Assembly: GCA_018607905.1 (NCBI GenBank)
Contig: JABBAP010000024.1
Span: forward strand, 1 to 64,000
Direction: 5' to 3'
Length of the DNA stretch: 64,000 nt
Origin: Paracoccaceae bacterium
GTDB taxonomy: Bacteria; Pseudomonadota; Alphaproteobacteria; Rhodobacterales; Rhodobacteraceae
In this document: one piece after another, positions 16,715-26,361 of the stretch
Layout: every line of letters starts with the position of its first letter
How positions within the stretch are numbered: the first letter of the stretch is position 1
The notes under the pieces: generated by a model
Databases searched by the model: none
Seen by the model: the letters and a program-made list of their open reading frames with translations, nothing else
What the model was told of the DNA's origin: nothing
Translations under genes and position numbers: made by a program

Positions 16715-18163
16715 ATGTTTGATTTACGTCCTGCAATCTATGTGATTGCCCTGTTGGTTGTGGCGCTTGGCGGGACGATGGTTCTGCCAATGGCGATAGA
16801 CATTTATGACGGCAATGGCGAATGGTGGGTCTTTGGTCTTTCTGGATTGCTTACTGTCATTTCTGGCGGAACTATTGCGCTGGCATGTTCCAACAGCAAC
16901 ACGGGTGGCTTGACCATTCAACAGACGTTCATTTTGACAACAGGTGTTTGGGTGGTTTTGCCTGTCTTTGGCGCGCTTCCGTTTTGGATAGGTGCGACCG
17001 ACGCGCGTCTAGTTGATGGGTTCTTTGAGGCGATGTCTGCATTGACCACCACCGGTTCAACGGTGTTCTCTGGGCTGTCGGATTTACCACGGGGAATATT
17101 GTTGTGGCGTGGCTTGATGCAATGGTTTGGTGGCATCGGTATTATTGTTGTTGCGATGGTGTTTTTGCCAGTTTTGCGTGTTGGTGGGATGCATTTGTTC
17201 CGCACCGAAGGTTTCGATACGATGGGGAAAATTCTACCCCAAGCCGCCCAGATAGCGCGGTCGATTTGGTCAATTTACTTAGGGCTGACGATTGCGTGCA
17301 TGATTGCCTATTCCGTGGCTGGGTTAGGGTTGTTTGATGCGCTGGTGCATTCGATGACAACCATCGCCACGGGCGGATTTGCAAATTACGACACCAGTTT
17401 TGCCCAGCTTGGTGCCGGGGTTGAATATGTAGGTGTTGTTTTTATGCTGGCAGCGGCTTTACCGTTTGTTCGATATGTCCAACTTTTGAATGGATCTATG
17501 GCACCTTTGTTTTCTGATAGTCAGGTACGTGTATTTCTTATGTGCGTTCTTGTGGTGATATTTATTCTTTTTTTGTGGAATTGGGCGTTTGTGTCATCCG
17601 ATCTAGAACGATCATTTCGCAAGTCTTTGTTCAACGGGGTGTCGATCATAACGGGCACTGGATATGCTTCTGATAACTATAGTCGATGGGGTGATTTCCC
17701 GGTCACGCTGTTTTTTATGATTGGGTTGATTGGCGGGTGTGCGGGATCAACAACCTGTTCGATCAAGGTATTCCGGTTTCAATTGTTGTTTGCGTCGATT
17801 TCCGCGCAAATCCGACGATTGCACAGCCCGAACGGCGTGTTTTCCCCCAAATACAATAAACGATCTGTGCCTGACGATGTTATGTCGTCGGTGATGGCAT
17901 TTTTCATGTTCTTTTTGCTGTCGCTTGCGGTGCTGTCCGTTGCGTTGGGAATGACTGGACTGGATACGATTACCGCCATTTCAGGCGCGGCGACTGCCTT
18001 GGCAAATGTTGGCCCTGGACTGGGGCCAGACATTGGGCCTGCGGGGAACTTTGGTGGATTGAACGACGCGGCAAAATGGTTGCTGGCGACTGGGATGTTG
18101 ATTGGGCGGTTGGAGTTGATGGCCGTTTTTGTACTATTTACGGCGAATTTCTGGAGAAATTAA
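16715..18163 (+). CDS. trkH: Potassium uptake channel subunit TrkH
   Basis: About 482 residues, the usual TrkH length, with ten or more membrane helices in four pore repeats. Repeats carry selectivity-filter-like strings: ALTTTGSTVFSGL, TTIATGGFANYD, SIITGTGYASDNY and GAATALANVGPGLG. TrkH imports potassium under control of TrkA, which is not in the window. The start is uncertain: ATG at 16715 gives the family N-terminus MFDLRPAIYVI, while ATG at 16691 or TTG at 16679 would add 8 or 12 residues. The stop directly abuts the next ATG, so it shares a transcript with the decarboxylase. Confidence 0.92.
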   Translation: MFDLRPAIYVIALLVVALGGTMVLPMAIDIYDGNGEWWVFGLSGLLTVISGGTIALACSNSNTGGLTIQQTFILTTGVWVVLPVFGALPFWIGATDARLVDGFFEAMSALTTTGSTVFSGLSDLPRGILLWRGLMQWFGGIGIIVVAMVFLPVLRVGGMHLFRTEGFDTMGKILPQAAQIARSIWSIYLGLTIACMIAYSVAGLGLFDALVHSMTTIATGGFANYDTSFAQLGAGVEYVGVVFMLAAALPFVRYVQLLNGSMAPLFSDSQVRVFLMCVLVVIFILFLWNWAFVSSDLERSFRKSLFNGVSIITGTGYASDNYSRWGDFPVTLFFMIGLIGGCAGSTTCSIKVFRFQLLFASISAQIRRLHSPNGVFSPKYNKRSVPDDVMSSVMAFFMFFLLSLAVLSVALGMTGLDTITAISGAATALANVGPGLGPDIGPAGNFGGLNDAAKWLLATGMLIGRLELMAVFVLFTANFWRN

Positions 18164-19762
18164 ATGAAGAGACCTTTGGGTGCGCAAATCTCGCATATGT
18201 TGAAAGATCGTGGTGTAGATACGATTTTTGGCATCCCAGGTGTACATAACGTTGAGATGTATCGTGGGATCGAAGAGGCGGGTATCACCCATGTTTTGGC
18301 GCGCCACGAACAGGGTGCCGGGTTCATGGCTGATGGATACGCGCGTGCGACGGGGAAACCTGGCGTGGCGTATGTAATTACGGGGCCGGGCCTGTGCAAT
18401 ATCATGACGCCGATGGGGCAGGCGTACAGCGATAGTGTGCCGATGCTGGTGATTTCATCGTGTTTGGATGAGGTAGCCGCAAAACGGGGTCAGTTGCACC
18501 AGATGAAGGATCAGCGTGCAGCGGCTGAAGCTGTTTGTGATTGGTCTGAGGAAGCAAAGACGGCGGATGCAGCGTATCAGTTGATTGATCGGGCGCTGGT
18601 GGAGTTTGAAACCCAAAGACCCCGTTCAAAACATATTCAGGTGCCGATTGCGGTGTTGAAATCACAGGCGGACCCCGCGTGTTCGATTGATGTTTGGGAG
18701 CGGCATCCCGCGATTGACAGGCGCGATGATTCTTATGCAGTGACTGTTACTGCCCAAGCATTGATACAGGCAAAACGCCCGATTATTGTTTATGGGGGTG
18801 GAGCCAAAGGCATGGGGCCAAAGCTGCCAACGAAATTGGCGAGGCTTGCTGGCGCAGTTACTTTCACAAGTTATGCAGGGCGTGGATTGGTTGAAGCAGA
18901 TTATCCGTTGTCATGCGGCGCGGCATTGTCGCGTGCCGATAGCGTAGCGGTATTTGAGCAAGCGGATTTGGTTGTAATCGCGGGCAGTGATTTGGCCGAA
19001 GTGGATGTGTGGCGTGATGAATTGGGGCATAACTGCCGAACCATTCGATTGAATATAGATCCAGAGAACCTGTCGGCTTTGCATAAGACCGAGCTGAGTG
19101 CATTTTGCTGTGACGCACATTCAACGCTTGAAGGTGTTTCCGAGGCATTGGAGGGGCATGTTGCACAGTCGGAATGGGTTGCCGATGAAATTAAGGCTTT
19201 GCGGCAACGGTGGAGAAACGAGGTCGATAGTGACCGTCAGGGGATTGTTCCTATTGCAGATGCCTTGCGGGCGGCGTTGCCTGAAGACACCACAATATAT
19301 TCGGACATGACGCAGTTCGCGTATGTGGCCAAAGATATTTGGGATATGGATAAACCCGATATGTGGCATCACCCTTACGGCTTCGGCACGCTTGGCTATG
19401 CGTTGCCAGCTGCGATTGGAGGCAAAATCGGGGTCGGGGATGCGCCTGTGATCGCTATCGCGGGGGATTATGGGTTTCAGTATACGGTGCAGGAATTGGG
19501 CGTTGCAGTGGAGTTGGGGTTAAGCCTGCCGATTATCCTTTGGGACAATGGCAAGCTGAAAGAGATCGAAGATTGCATGGTGAATTCGCAAATTGCACCT
19601 AATGCGGTACAGGCGTTGAACCCGAATTTCTGTAAGTTAGCAGAGGCTTGGGGGGCGAATTCTGCGCATCCAAAAACACTTGTTGAGATGCAAGATGCAG
19701 TGAAATTGGCTTTTAAGGCAGGTGGCCCAACGCTGATTTACGTAACGCCTGAGATACTCTGA
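18164..19762 (+). CDS. Thiamine-diphosphate decarboxylase, probable 5-guanidino-2-oxopentanoate decarboxylase
   Basis: 532 residues of the acetolactate-synthase-like superfamily. IFGIPGVHNVEMY and ARHEQGAGFMADGYARATG give the N-terminal pyrimidine domain with its catalytic glutamate. The C-terminal cofactor domain has GDYGFQYTVQELG, with WDNGKLKEIE ending the metal-diphosphate motif. The sequence recalls the Rhodobacterales proteins named 5-guanidino-2-oxopentanoate decarboxylase (AruI-like), which act on 2-ketoarginine. The substrate is inferred from overall likeness, and other 2-oxo acids remain possible. No arginine transaminase is nearby. The ATG follows the trkH stop with no gap. Confidence 0.72.
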   Translation: MKRPLGAQISHMLKDRGVDTIFGIPGVHNVEMYRGIEEAGITHVLARHEQGAGFMADGYARATGKPGVAYVITGPGLCNIMTPMGQAYSDSVPMLVISSCLDEVAAKRGQLHQMKDQRAAAEAVCDWSEEAKTADAAYQLIDRALVEFETQRPRSKHIQVPIAVLKSQADPACSIDVWERHPAIDRRDDSYAVTVTAQALIQAKRPIIVYGGGAKGMGPKLPTKLARLAGAVTFTSYAGRGLVEADYPLSCGAALSRADSVAVFEQADLVVIAGSDLAEVDVWRDELGHNCRTIRLNIDPENLSALHKTELSAFCCDAHSTLEGVSEALEGHVAQSEWVADEIKALRQRWRNEVDSDRQGIVPIADALRAALPEDTTIYSDMTQFAYVAKDIWDMDKPDMWHHPYGFGTLGYALPAAIGGKIGVGDAPVIAIAGDYGFQYTVQELGVAVELGLSLPIILWDNGKLKEIEDCMVNSQIAPNAVQALNPNFCKLAEAWGANSAHPKTLVEMQDAVKLAFKAGGPTLIYVTPEIL

Positions 19763-19879
19763 CGTTCGTTTTTTCTGAAGGTATGTTTTGATTTCGGGCG
19801 GGTTTGATCGAATTTCATTGTTTGCCTTCGGGTTTTTCGAACATAAGGGCGCAGAGAAACCCCTTAAGAAAGTCTGACA

Positions 19880-20386
19880 ATGGACGTGAACGACAAGATT
19901 GTTGCCGATCTGGTGAAGAATAAGGTCGAGTTTATCACCACTGTGCCGTGCAAACAGCTGGCTGGTGTGATTGACGCGGTTGAAGCCAGCCCTGATATTT
20001 TCCACATCCCTTCCAATAAGGAAGATGAGGGTATGGGCCTGTGTGCGGGTGCATTTATGGGCGGAAAACGCCCTGCGATCATCATGCAGAACACGGCGAT
20101 TGGGGTCACGATCAACACGCTTGCGACCCTGACCCAATACTACCGTATGCCACTGCCGATGCTGATTTCATATCGTGGTGAATTGCGTGAACCAGTGGCG
20201 TGCCAGGTTGAAATGGCGGTTCACACGAAAGCGTTGCTGAACCAGTTGAATATCCCGACTTATCATTTCCACAAGGAATCTGATGTCGAAGAATTCGATG
20301 CGATCCTGCAATACACTTTCATGTGCAATAAACCTGTGGCGATCCTGACGGATGCGTCTTTCTGGGGAGGCTATGGCGACCAATGA
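19880..20386 (+). CDS. comD: Sulfopyruvate decarboxylase, alpha subunit
   Basis: 168 residues forming only the pyrimidine-binding half of a thiamine-diphosphate enzyme. TTVPCKQLAGVIDAV, the catalytic glutamate region SNKEDEGMGLCAGAFMGGKR and IIMQNTAIGVTINTLATL match ComD/sulfopyruvate decarboxylase. With ComE it converts 3-sulfopyruvate to sulfoacetaldehyde, which marine bacteria reach while degrading sulfolactate or dihydroxypropanesulfonate. The related phosphonopyruvate decarboxylase has both halves in one chain, so the split supports ComDE. It overlaps comE by ATGA. Confidence 0.85.
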   Translation: MDVNDKIVADLVKNKVEFITTVPCKQLAGVIDAVEASPDIFHIPSNKEDEGMGLCAGAFMGGKRPAIIMQNTAIGVTINTLATLTQYYRMPLPMLISYRGELREPVACQVEMAVHTKALLNQLNIPTYHFHKESDVEEFDAILQYTFMCNKPVAILTDASFWGGYGDQ

Positions 20387-20937
20387 TACGTTCTGAAATC
20401 CTGCGCGAAATCGCGCCAATCCTTCGTGACCAATTGGTTGTTTGTAACATCGGGCTTCCATCCCAAGAGCTGCATTTGATCGACGATCAACCGACCAACT
20501 TTTATATGTTGGGGACTATGGGTCTATCTTCTTCAATTGGTCTTGGACTTGCGTTGTCACAGCCCAAAACGGTTATTTCCATTGATGGGGATGGGTCTGT
20601 ACTAACAAACATGGGCACATTGCCGACTATCGCGAACAACGTTGCCGACAACTATATCCTGATGATCATCGACAACGGGTCGTATGGCTCTACAGGCGAT
20701 CAACCGACATACGCGGGCAAGAAAACCAAGCTGGAAAAAGTAGCCGAAGCCTGTGGTTGTGAAAATGTTGTTGTGTGTCAGGACGTTGACACCGGCAAAA
20801 CGCTGCAAGCCGCGATTGATAGCAAGCAGATGACAATCATCGTGGTGAAATGTGATAGTGGCAACATTAAGCTGCCTGTGATCACAATGGACCCAGTTGT
20901 GATCCGAGATCGGTTTATGAAATCTGTTTCTGCTTAA
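20383..20937 (+). CDS. comE: Sulfopyruvate decarboxylase, beta subunit
   Basis: 184 residues, the diphosphate-binding half. SIDGDGSVLTNMGTLPTIAN with MIIDNGSYGSTGDQP gives the GDG...NN thiamine-diphosphate motif. LGTMGLSSSIGLGLALSQ is the usual preceding stretch. It pairs with the alpha chain encoded immediately before. No sulfoacetaldehyde acetyltransferase (xsc), sulfolactate dehydrogenase or sulfonate transporter is in the window, so the rest of the pathway must be elsewhere. A strong terminator follows. Confidence 0.87.
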   Translation: MIRSEILREIAPILRDQLVVCNIGLPSQELHLIDDQPTNFYMLGTMGLSSSIGLGLALSQPKTVISIDGDGSVLTNMGTLPTIANNVADNYILMIIDNGSYGSTGDQPTYAGKKTKLEKVAEACGCENVVVCQDVDTGKTLQAAIDSKQMTIIVVKCDSGNIKLPVITMDPVVIRDRFMKSVSA

Positions 20938-20944
20938 AGTTAGT

Positions 20945-20977
20945 GCCGCCCAAGCTGTTGTTTGGGCGGCTATTTTT
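20945..20977 (+). terminator. Rho-independent terminator after comDE
   Basis: GCCGCCCAA (20945-20953) pairs with TTGGGCGGC (20962-20970) around an eight-base loop, followed by TATTTTTT. The end of the convergent RTX gene touches it. Confidence 0.85.
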
Positions 20978-22050
20978 TACAGGATGTCGATTGAATCCAC
21001 GAAGGCGAGTTCGCCTGCTGCGGTGGAGATATTGACACCATCCAAGCTGATGACACCACCGTCGTGCGTAACAAGTACTTGGTTCCCAACCGTAGTCACT
21101 GTGATACCATTTGTGCCGAGAATACGCAGGGTGTCTTGGGATACGTTGTAATCTTCGATGAGGTCAGCGCCTGAGGATGTGTCGAAGATAAAGACGTCTG
21201 CGCCACCGCCACCTTTGAGCGTGTCGCTGCCTTCACCGCCGTACAAGCTGTCTGACCCGCTGCCACCTTTTAAGTAGTCATCGCCAGCGTCGCCGTACAT
21301 TTTGTCGTTTTTGTTACCGCCGTAGAGGAAGTCGTCCCCCTCACCGCCATACATAAGATCATGCCCTTGTTGCCCTTTGAGGATATCATCCCCTTCGCCG
21401 CCATAAAGGCTATCGCCCCCAGAGCCGCCCTTTAGCAGATCATCGCCGTCGCCGCCGTATAGCTTGTCGCGGTGCGCGCCACCGAAAACGCGATCATTTC
21501 CTGTTCCGCCAAAGAGCTGGTCCCTTCCGTCGCCGCCATACAGCGTGTCATTGCCCGCGCCGAGATCAAATATATCGTCACCACCCAAGAGATAGGCGAT
21601 GTCGTCGCCGGAAGGGGGAATTGCATAACCTTCGGCTGAGGTTTGGTCTGCGGTTAAGACCTGCGCACCGTCGGTGCCTTGGAACACCCAATCCGTTTGT
21701 AGGAACAGCGTTTCCAATGCGAATGGATTGCTACCATTCAATTCGGCCAGAAAAGCGTTGGTCAGATCGAGGTTGTCGATAGAGAGATTGCTGATGGTAC
21801 CGGCGATTGAACCAGCTTCCAAGATTGTCAGCGTTGTGAGTGTGCCGCCCGTTAAAAGGGACTGTCCGTTCATGACCGTGTATTCGAATGCCGTGCCTTC
21901 AAAGACGTAGGATCGCCCAGCACGGTCCACTTGATACGTGGTGGCGTCCTGTTGGGTGATTGATCCGCCATAAGCGGCCGTTGCAAAGAGGTTGAGAAAA
22001 TCTGAAAACCCTAAAGAAGAAGTTGCATTGTATGAAAATGTATAAGCCAT
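20977..22050 (-). CDS. RTX-type calcium-binding protein, probable type I secretion substrate
   Basis: About 357 residues with no signal peptide. The N-terminal half (to about residue 150) is not recognised. Residues about 150-300 contain a run of glycine/aspartate nonapeptides such as GGDGRDQLF, GGTGNDRVF and GGEGDDFLY that build calcium-bound parallel beta rolls. The C-terminal tail, with ADVFIFDTSSGADLIEDY before the end, is the usual type I secretion region. No secretion ABC transporter is nearby. ATG at 22050 (GGTGGA upstream) is preferred to an in-frame TTG at 22098. Function unknown. Confidence 0.82.
   Translation of the reverse strand: MAYTFSYNATSSLGFSDFLNLFATAAYGGSITQQDATTYQVDRAGRSYVFEGTAFEYTVMNGQSLLTGGTLTTLTILEAGSIAGTISNLSIDNLDLTNAFLAELNGSNPFALETLFLQTDWVFQGTDGAQVLTADQTSAEGYAIPPSGDDIAYLLGGDDIFDLGAGNDTLYGGDGRDQLFGGTGNDRVFGGAHRDKLYGGDGDDLLKGGSGGDSLYGGEGDDILKGQQGHDLMYGGEGDDFLYGGNKNDKMYGDAGDDYLKGGSGSDSLYGGEGSDTLKGGGGADVFIFDTSSGADLIEDYNVSQDTLRILGTNGITVTTVGNQVLVTHDGGVISLDGVNISTAAGELAFVDSIDIL
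21180..21600 (-). repeat. Glycine-rich nonapeptide repeat block in RTX gene
   Basis: At DNA level this block is an imperfect tandem array of 27-base units encoding GGxGxDxLx, seen on the + strand as recurring GCCGCCATA and CATCGCC strings. It can be a recombination hotspot and copy number may vary between strains. Confidence 0.75.
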
Positions 22051-22242
22051 TGGTCCACCGAAATTATTTGCGTCGAACCTGCCAGCTACATCACTCAAAT
22101 TCTACCACTTAATTTGCCATTCTTGGAAACAACCGGTTTTTAGGTTGCGACCATGGTGTGCAATTGTGCAGTTGGAATTGACCCCGTTGCGTGCATTCCA
22201 TATGGAGGGCGCAGTAAAAACAAGCCCTTCAAGGATGCTGTG

Positions 22243-23190
22243 ATGTCTGTGGTGGAAAAATCCAAACCAAAGTCGTTTCAAGAGATTATTTTGCGTTTGC
22301 AGGCCTATTGGGCCGCAAAAGGGTGCGCTGTGATGCAACCCTACGACATGGAAGTCGGGGCGGGAACATTCCACCCCGCGACTACTTTGCGTTCACTTGG
22401 ACCCAAAAGTTGGGCCGCTGCCTATGTTCAGCCGTCACGCCGCCCAACGGACGGGCGTTACGGGGAGAACCCGAACCGGTTGCAGCATTACTATCAATAT
22501 CAGGTATTGATCAAACCAAGCCCGCCAGACTTGCAGGCACTTTACCTTGGGTCGCTTGAGGCCATTGGAATCGATATGGATTTGCACGATATCCGATTCG
22601 TTGAAGACGATTGGGAATCACCGACACTTGGCGCTTGGGGCTTAGGTTGGGAGGTTTGGTGCGATGGGATGGAAGTGTCGCAGTTTACGTATTTCCAACA
22701 AGTTGGTGGCCAAGATTGCAAACCCGTTTCGGGCGAGTTGACGTACGGTTTGGAGCGGTTGGCGATTTACATCTTGGGTGTGGATCATGTGATGGACATG
22801 CCGTTCAACGATCCAGACGCGCCAATCCCGTTAAGTTACGGGGATGTGTTCAAGCAGACAGAACAAGAATACAGCCGTTGGAATTTCGACATTGCTGACA
22901 CGGAAACGCTGTTGAAGCATTTCGAAGATGCGGAAGCGGAATGTCAGCGGATTCTTGATGCGCCGTATGATGATCCAAAAACCGGCAAACGTATTGTGAT
23001 GGCGCATCCAGCGTATGATCAATGCATCAAGGCCAGCCATGTATTCAACTTGTTGGATGCGCGGGGCGTAATTTCCGTGACAGAGCGCCAAGCCTATATC
23101 GGGCGCGTGCGGACCCTTTCGAAGAAGTGTGCAGATGCGTTTGTACAGACCGAAGCGGGCGGTTATGTGCCCAAGGCGGCAGCGGGATGA
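22243..23190 (+). CDS. glyQ: Glycyl-tRNA synthetase, alpha subunit
   Basis: 315 residues. [58 protein letters not shown] and [15 protein letters not shown] are the invariant GlyQ segments forming the aminoacylation site of the bacterial alpha2beta2 enzyme. ATG at 22243 with AAGGA seven bases upstream; a longer in-frame extension from 22153 has no homology. glyS follows after one intervening gene, the same arrangement recalled from other Rhodobacterales. Confidence 0.97.
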   Translation: MSVVEKSKPKSFQEIILRLQAYWAAKGCAVMQPYDMEVGAGTFHPATTLRSLGPKSWAAAYVQPSRRPTDGRYGENPNRLQHYYQYQVLIKPSPPDLQALYLGSLEAIGIDMDLHDIRFVEDDWESPTLGAWGLGWEVWCDGMEVSQFTYFQQVGGQDCKPVSGELTYGLERLAIYILGVDHVMDMPFNDPDAPIPLSYGDVFKQTEQEYSRWNFDIADTETLLKHFEDAEAECQRILDAPYDDPKTGKRIVMAHPAYDQCIKASHVFNLLDARGVISVTERQAYIGRVRTLSKKCADAFVQTEAGGYVPKAAAG

Positions 23191-24086
23191 ATGGTAAGTT
23201 GATGGTCGGTGGCATTGTAGCGGTCGCTTTGGCGGCAGGGGCGGGGCTGTGGTATTCGCAGACCTACGCCTATTACGAACAGCAAGACGGGTTAGAAGAA
23301 GTTCTGGCGTTTGGTGATGCGTTTCCTGTCTCGAATTATCGTGGGATAGATGCAGATACATCGCCGTTGAAGTTGCGGGCGTGTTTCACTGTTGATTGGG
23401 ATTATGCGCCGTCTGAAACATACAAGACCGAGGCAGAGCCGTTGACAGCGCCGTCGTGGTTCGATTGTTTTGATGCTGAAGCGATTTCCAAGGATATCGC
23501 TGCGGATAATGCTATCGCGATTTTGGCTGAAAAGAACCAGCCCTTTGGATTTTCGCGCTACATTGCGCAATATCCCGATGGGAACGCTTTTATGTGGCGC
23601 CAGATCAACGAATGCGGCCGTGCGCAATTTGACGGCGATGATTTGCCTGACGGATGCGAGGAGGTTGCTATGGCTATTCCAAAACCTGGGGTGAAAACAC
23701 CCGGTGTCGTTTCTGGGGGCATTGGCCCAATGGATGTGAAGATTGCGTTGACCCCAGTGCATGGTGGTGTGCCAGAGGAAATATTGCTGGATGGGTTATC
23801 CGCGACAAGCGACAATGCGATCCCCGAGAGCCTATGGGCGTGTTTCGAAACTCCGCTTTCTATGGGTTTGTTAACGGAAAGCTATGAAGTGACCGAAGAC
23901 GTGGCACCGACCAATCCTGTGTCGAACTTGCCATGTTTTGATGCAGAAAATGTTGTTGCGGCAATTGCTGGCGGCGAGGCTGTGGCCTTTGTCGGGGAAC
24001 GTGATGTTTGGCCAGGCGTAGATCGCGTCGTGGCTGTTTATCAAGACGGACGCGCGGTGGCGTGGAACCAAAGACGGGCGAATTAA
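23187..24086 (+). CDS. Membrane-anchored protein between glyQ and glyS, with duplicated domain (DUF6446-like)
   Basis: 299 residues: an N-terminal helix (5-22) then two copies of a roughly 90-residue module. Copy 1 carries [17 protein letters not shown] and [11 protein letters not shown]; copy 2 carries [16 protein letters not shown] and [11 protein letters not shown]. The paired cysteines in each copy could be disulfides in the periplasm. I recall this gene, wedged between glyQ and glyS, as a Rhodobacterales family of unknown function (DUF6446), a name given with modest certainty. ATGA overlap with glyQ and one base to glyS show cotranscription with the synthetase. Confidence 0.7.
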   Translation: MNGKLMVGGIVAVALAAGAGLWYSQTYAYYEQQDGLEEVLAFGDAFPVSNYRGIDADTSPLKLRACFTVDWDYAPSETYKTEAEPLTAPSWFDCFDAEAISKDIAADNAIAILAEKNQPFGFSRYIAQYPDGNAFMWRQINECGRAQFDGDDLPDGCEEVAMAIPKPGVKTPGVVSGGIGPMDVKIALTPVHGGVPEEILLDGLSATSDNAIPESLWACFETPLSMGLLTESYEVTEDVAPTNPVSNLPCFDAENVVAAIAGGEAVAFVGERDVWPGVDRVVAVYQDGRAVAWNQRRAN

Positions 24087-24087
24087 A

Positions 24088-26265
24088 ATGGCTGATCTGC
24101 TGTTAGAACTGTTTTCCGAAGAGATCCCTGCGCGGATGCAAAAACGTGCGTCACAGGATTTGAAAAAGCTGGTGACGGACGGCCTCGTTGAGGCTGGTTT
24201 GATCTACGAGTCAGCGGGCGCGTTTGTGACGCCGCGCCGTTTGTGCCTGAGCATTACTGGGCTGACGGATCGGTCGCCTGATCTGAAAGAAGAACGCAAA
24301 GGCCCGCGCGTTGATGCGCCTGAGAAGGCGATTGAGGGGTTCTTGCGTGGGGCTGGTGTTAGCAAAGATCAGCTGGAAATTCGCGATGAGAAGAAGGGGC
24401 AAGTTTATTTTTCCTTGATCGAAAAGCCGGGTCGGAATGCAAGCGTGATTATCGCGGATGTTGTGCCAAATGTGGTGCGAAATTTCCCGTGGCCGAAATC
24501 CATGCGCTGGGGTACGGGGACGCTGAAATGGGTGCGGCCCTTACATTCTATCCTGTGTATTTTGCACGACGGCGAGGGCGCAGAAGTTGTGCCGTTTGAT
24601 GTGGATGGAATTGTGTCGGGCGATACCACGCAAGGGCATCGTTTCCACGCGCCAGACACGTTTAAAGTAACTTCTTTTGATCAATATGCGGGCGCGCTGG
24701 CCGATGCGCATGTTGTGCTCGATTCCGAAGAACGGGCAGCGGCGATCTGGAATGATGCGGCGAACGGCGCGTTTGCGCTGGGGCTTGAGGTGGTTGACGA
24801 CAAAGGGCTATTGTCCGAGGTCGCTGGGCTGGTGGAATGGCCTGTTGTGCTGATGGGGGACATTGCCGAGGATTTCCTTGGGCTGCCGCCAGAAGTGTTG
24901 CAGACGTCGATGAAAGAGCATCAGAAGTTTTTCAGCGTGCGGAACCCGAAAACGGAGCGGATTGAGAAGTTCGTGACCGTGGCGAACCGCGAGACCATTG
25001 ATAACGGCGCGACGATTTTGGCCGGTAATCAGAAGGTTCTGTTTGCGCGGTTATCGGATGCGAAGTTCTTTTGGGAAAACGATCTACGGGTTGCGGCCAC
25101 GGGTGGCGAGGCGTGGGTTAAGAAGTTGAAAAATGTGACGTTCCACAACAAGTTGGGATCACAGGCGGATCGGATCGATCGGATTGCGGCACTGGCGCGG
25201 GAAATCGCACCTGTTGTGGGCGCGGATGCGGATGTGGCCAAGGCGGCTGCGCGGTTTGCCAAGGCGGATTTGTCGTCTGAGATGGTGTATGAGTTTCCAG
25301 AGCTGCAGGGGCTGATGGGGCGGTATTATGCGGCGGAGGCTGGGAAATCTGTGGAAGTAGCTGCGGCGGCGCAAGAGCATTATTCGCCGCTAGGGCCATC
25401 AGATGATGTGCCGAGCGCGCCAGTGTCTGTGGCTGTGGCGCTGGCGGATAAGATAGATACGCTGACAGGGTTCTGGGCGATTGATGAGAAACCGACGGGG
25501 AGTAAAGACCCGTTTGCGCTGCGAAGAGCTGCGCTGGGGGTTATTCGGTTGGTTTTGGAGAATGGGGTTCGGGTTGGGTTCAAATCGCGATTGAATGAGC
25601 AACTTTTAGAAGTTTCAGCTGCAGTTGGATACGAGTCACCAGACAACGGAATACGTTACAGAAAACGTATTCTTGAAGAAGGTTTACCGATCACCGGGGA
25701 TGCAAAAAAAGAATGGTTGGAAACGTCTGATGAAAAATCCAAAGATCTCCTCTCGTTCTTCCACGATCGTCTCAAAGTCTATCTTCGGGACAAGGGCATT
25801 TCGCACGACGTGATCGACGCTTGTCTCGCGATGCCGAACAATGATGATTTCACTTTGTTGGTGAAGCGGGCGGAGGCTTTGCAGGGGTTTGTGGGCTCGG
25901 ATGACGGGACCAACCTGCTGCAAGGGTTCAAGCGCGCGAATAATATTTTGTCGCAGGCGGAGGCCAAAGACGGCGTTGAGTATTCCTATGGTGCAGACAT
26001 TAAGTTTGCCGAAACCGACGCCGAGCGCGAATTGTTTGGCGCACTTGATACGGCAGAAGCTGCGATTTCGCCCTCTATGGAAGCCGAAGACTTTGGCGCA
26101 GCGATGACAGCTATGGCTGGGCTGCGTGGCCCGATTGATGCGTTCTTTGAAGCGGTTCAGGTGAACGCCGACAGTGAAACTGTGCGGCGCAATCGTTTGA
26201 ATTTGCTGAGCCGTATTCGCACCGTCATGAGGCAGGTGGCCGACTTTACCAAGGTTGAAGGCTAA
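24088..26265 (+). CDS. glyS: Glycyl-tRNA synthetase, beta subunit
   Basis: 725 residues. LLLELFSEEIPARM at the start, KSMRWGTGTLKWVRPLHSI, LSEVAGLVEWPVVLMGDI and the HD-like central domain (NKLGSQADRIDRIAALAREI, ALADKIDTLTGFWAI, SKDPFALRRAALGVIRL) identify GlyS. The C-terminal segment is the anticodon/tRNA-binding part. A stretch around residues 510-560 is hydrophilic and looks like a lineage-specific insertion. It pairs with GlyQ to charge tRNA-Gly. Confidence 0.96.
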   Translation: MADLLLELFSEEIPARMQKRASQDLKKLVTDGLVEAGLIYESAGAFVTPRRLCLSITGLTDRSPDLKEERKGPRVDAPEKAIEGFLRGAGVSKDQLEIRDEKKGQVYFSLIEKPGRNASVIIADVVPNVVRNFPWPKSMRWGTGTLKWVRPLHSILCILHDGEGAEVVPFDVDGIVSGDTTQGHRFHAPDTFKVTSFDQYAGALADAHVVLDSEERAAAIWNDAANGAFALGLEVVDDKGLLSEVAGLVEWPVVLMGDIAEDFLGLPPEVLQTSMKEHQKFFSVRNPKTERIEKFVTVANRETIDNGATILAGNQKVLFARLSDAKFFWENDLRVAATGGEAWVKKLKNVTFHNKLGSQADRIDRIAALAREIAPVVGADADVAKAAARFAKADLSSEMVYEFPELQGLMGRYYAAEAGKSVEVAAAAQEHYSPLGPSDDVPSAPVSVAVALADKIDTLTGFWAIDEKPTGSKDPFALRRAALGVIRLVLENGVRVGFKSRLNEQLLEVSAAVGYESPDNGIRYRKRILEEGLPITGDAKKEWLETSDEKSKDLLSFFHDRLKVYLRDKGISHDVIDACLAMPNNDDFTLLVKRAEALQGFVGSDDGTNLLQGFKRANNILSQAEAKDGVEYSYGADIKFAETDAERELFGALDTAEAAISPSMEAEDFGAAMTAMAGLRGPIDAFFEAVQVNADSETVRRNRLNLLSRIRTVMRQVADFTKVEG

Positions 26266-26323
26266 GCTGGCTGGGTAACGACCGCCGATAAAATCGGCAG
26301 CGTTTGTTCCCATCTGTTGATTT

Positions 26324-26361
26324 TGCTGCATTGCAGAAACGAATATGTTGCACTTGCAGCA
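26324..26361 (+). promoter_or_regulatory. TTGCA/TGCAA repeats upstream of the PPDK-like gene
   Basis: TGCTGCATTGCAG at 26324-26336 and TTGCACTTGCAGCA at 26348-26361 form an inverted pair (TGCTGCA with TGCAGCA, 24 bases between arms). They lie 46-83 bases before the start codon, where a regulator of gluconeogenic genes could bind. The factor is not identified. Confidence 0.35.

Noticed and set aside
24088-26265. Hydrophilic insertion in glyS as a possible intein or foreign insert
   Set aside because: The stretch is short, stays in frame and has no splicing motifs; normal variation in GlyS is enough to explain it.
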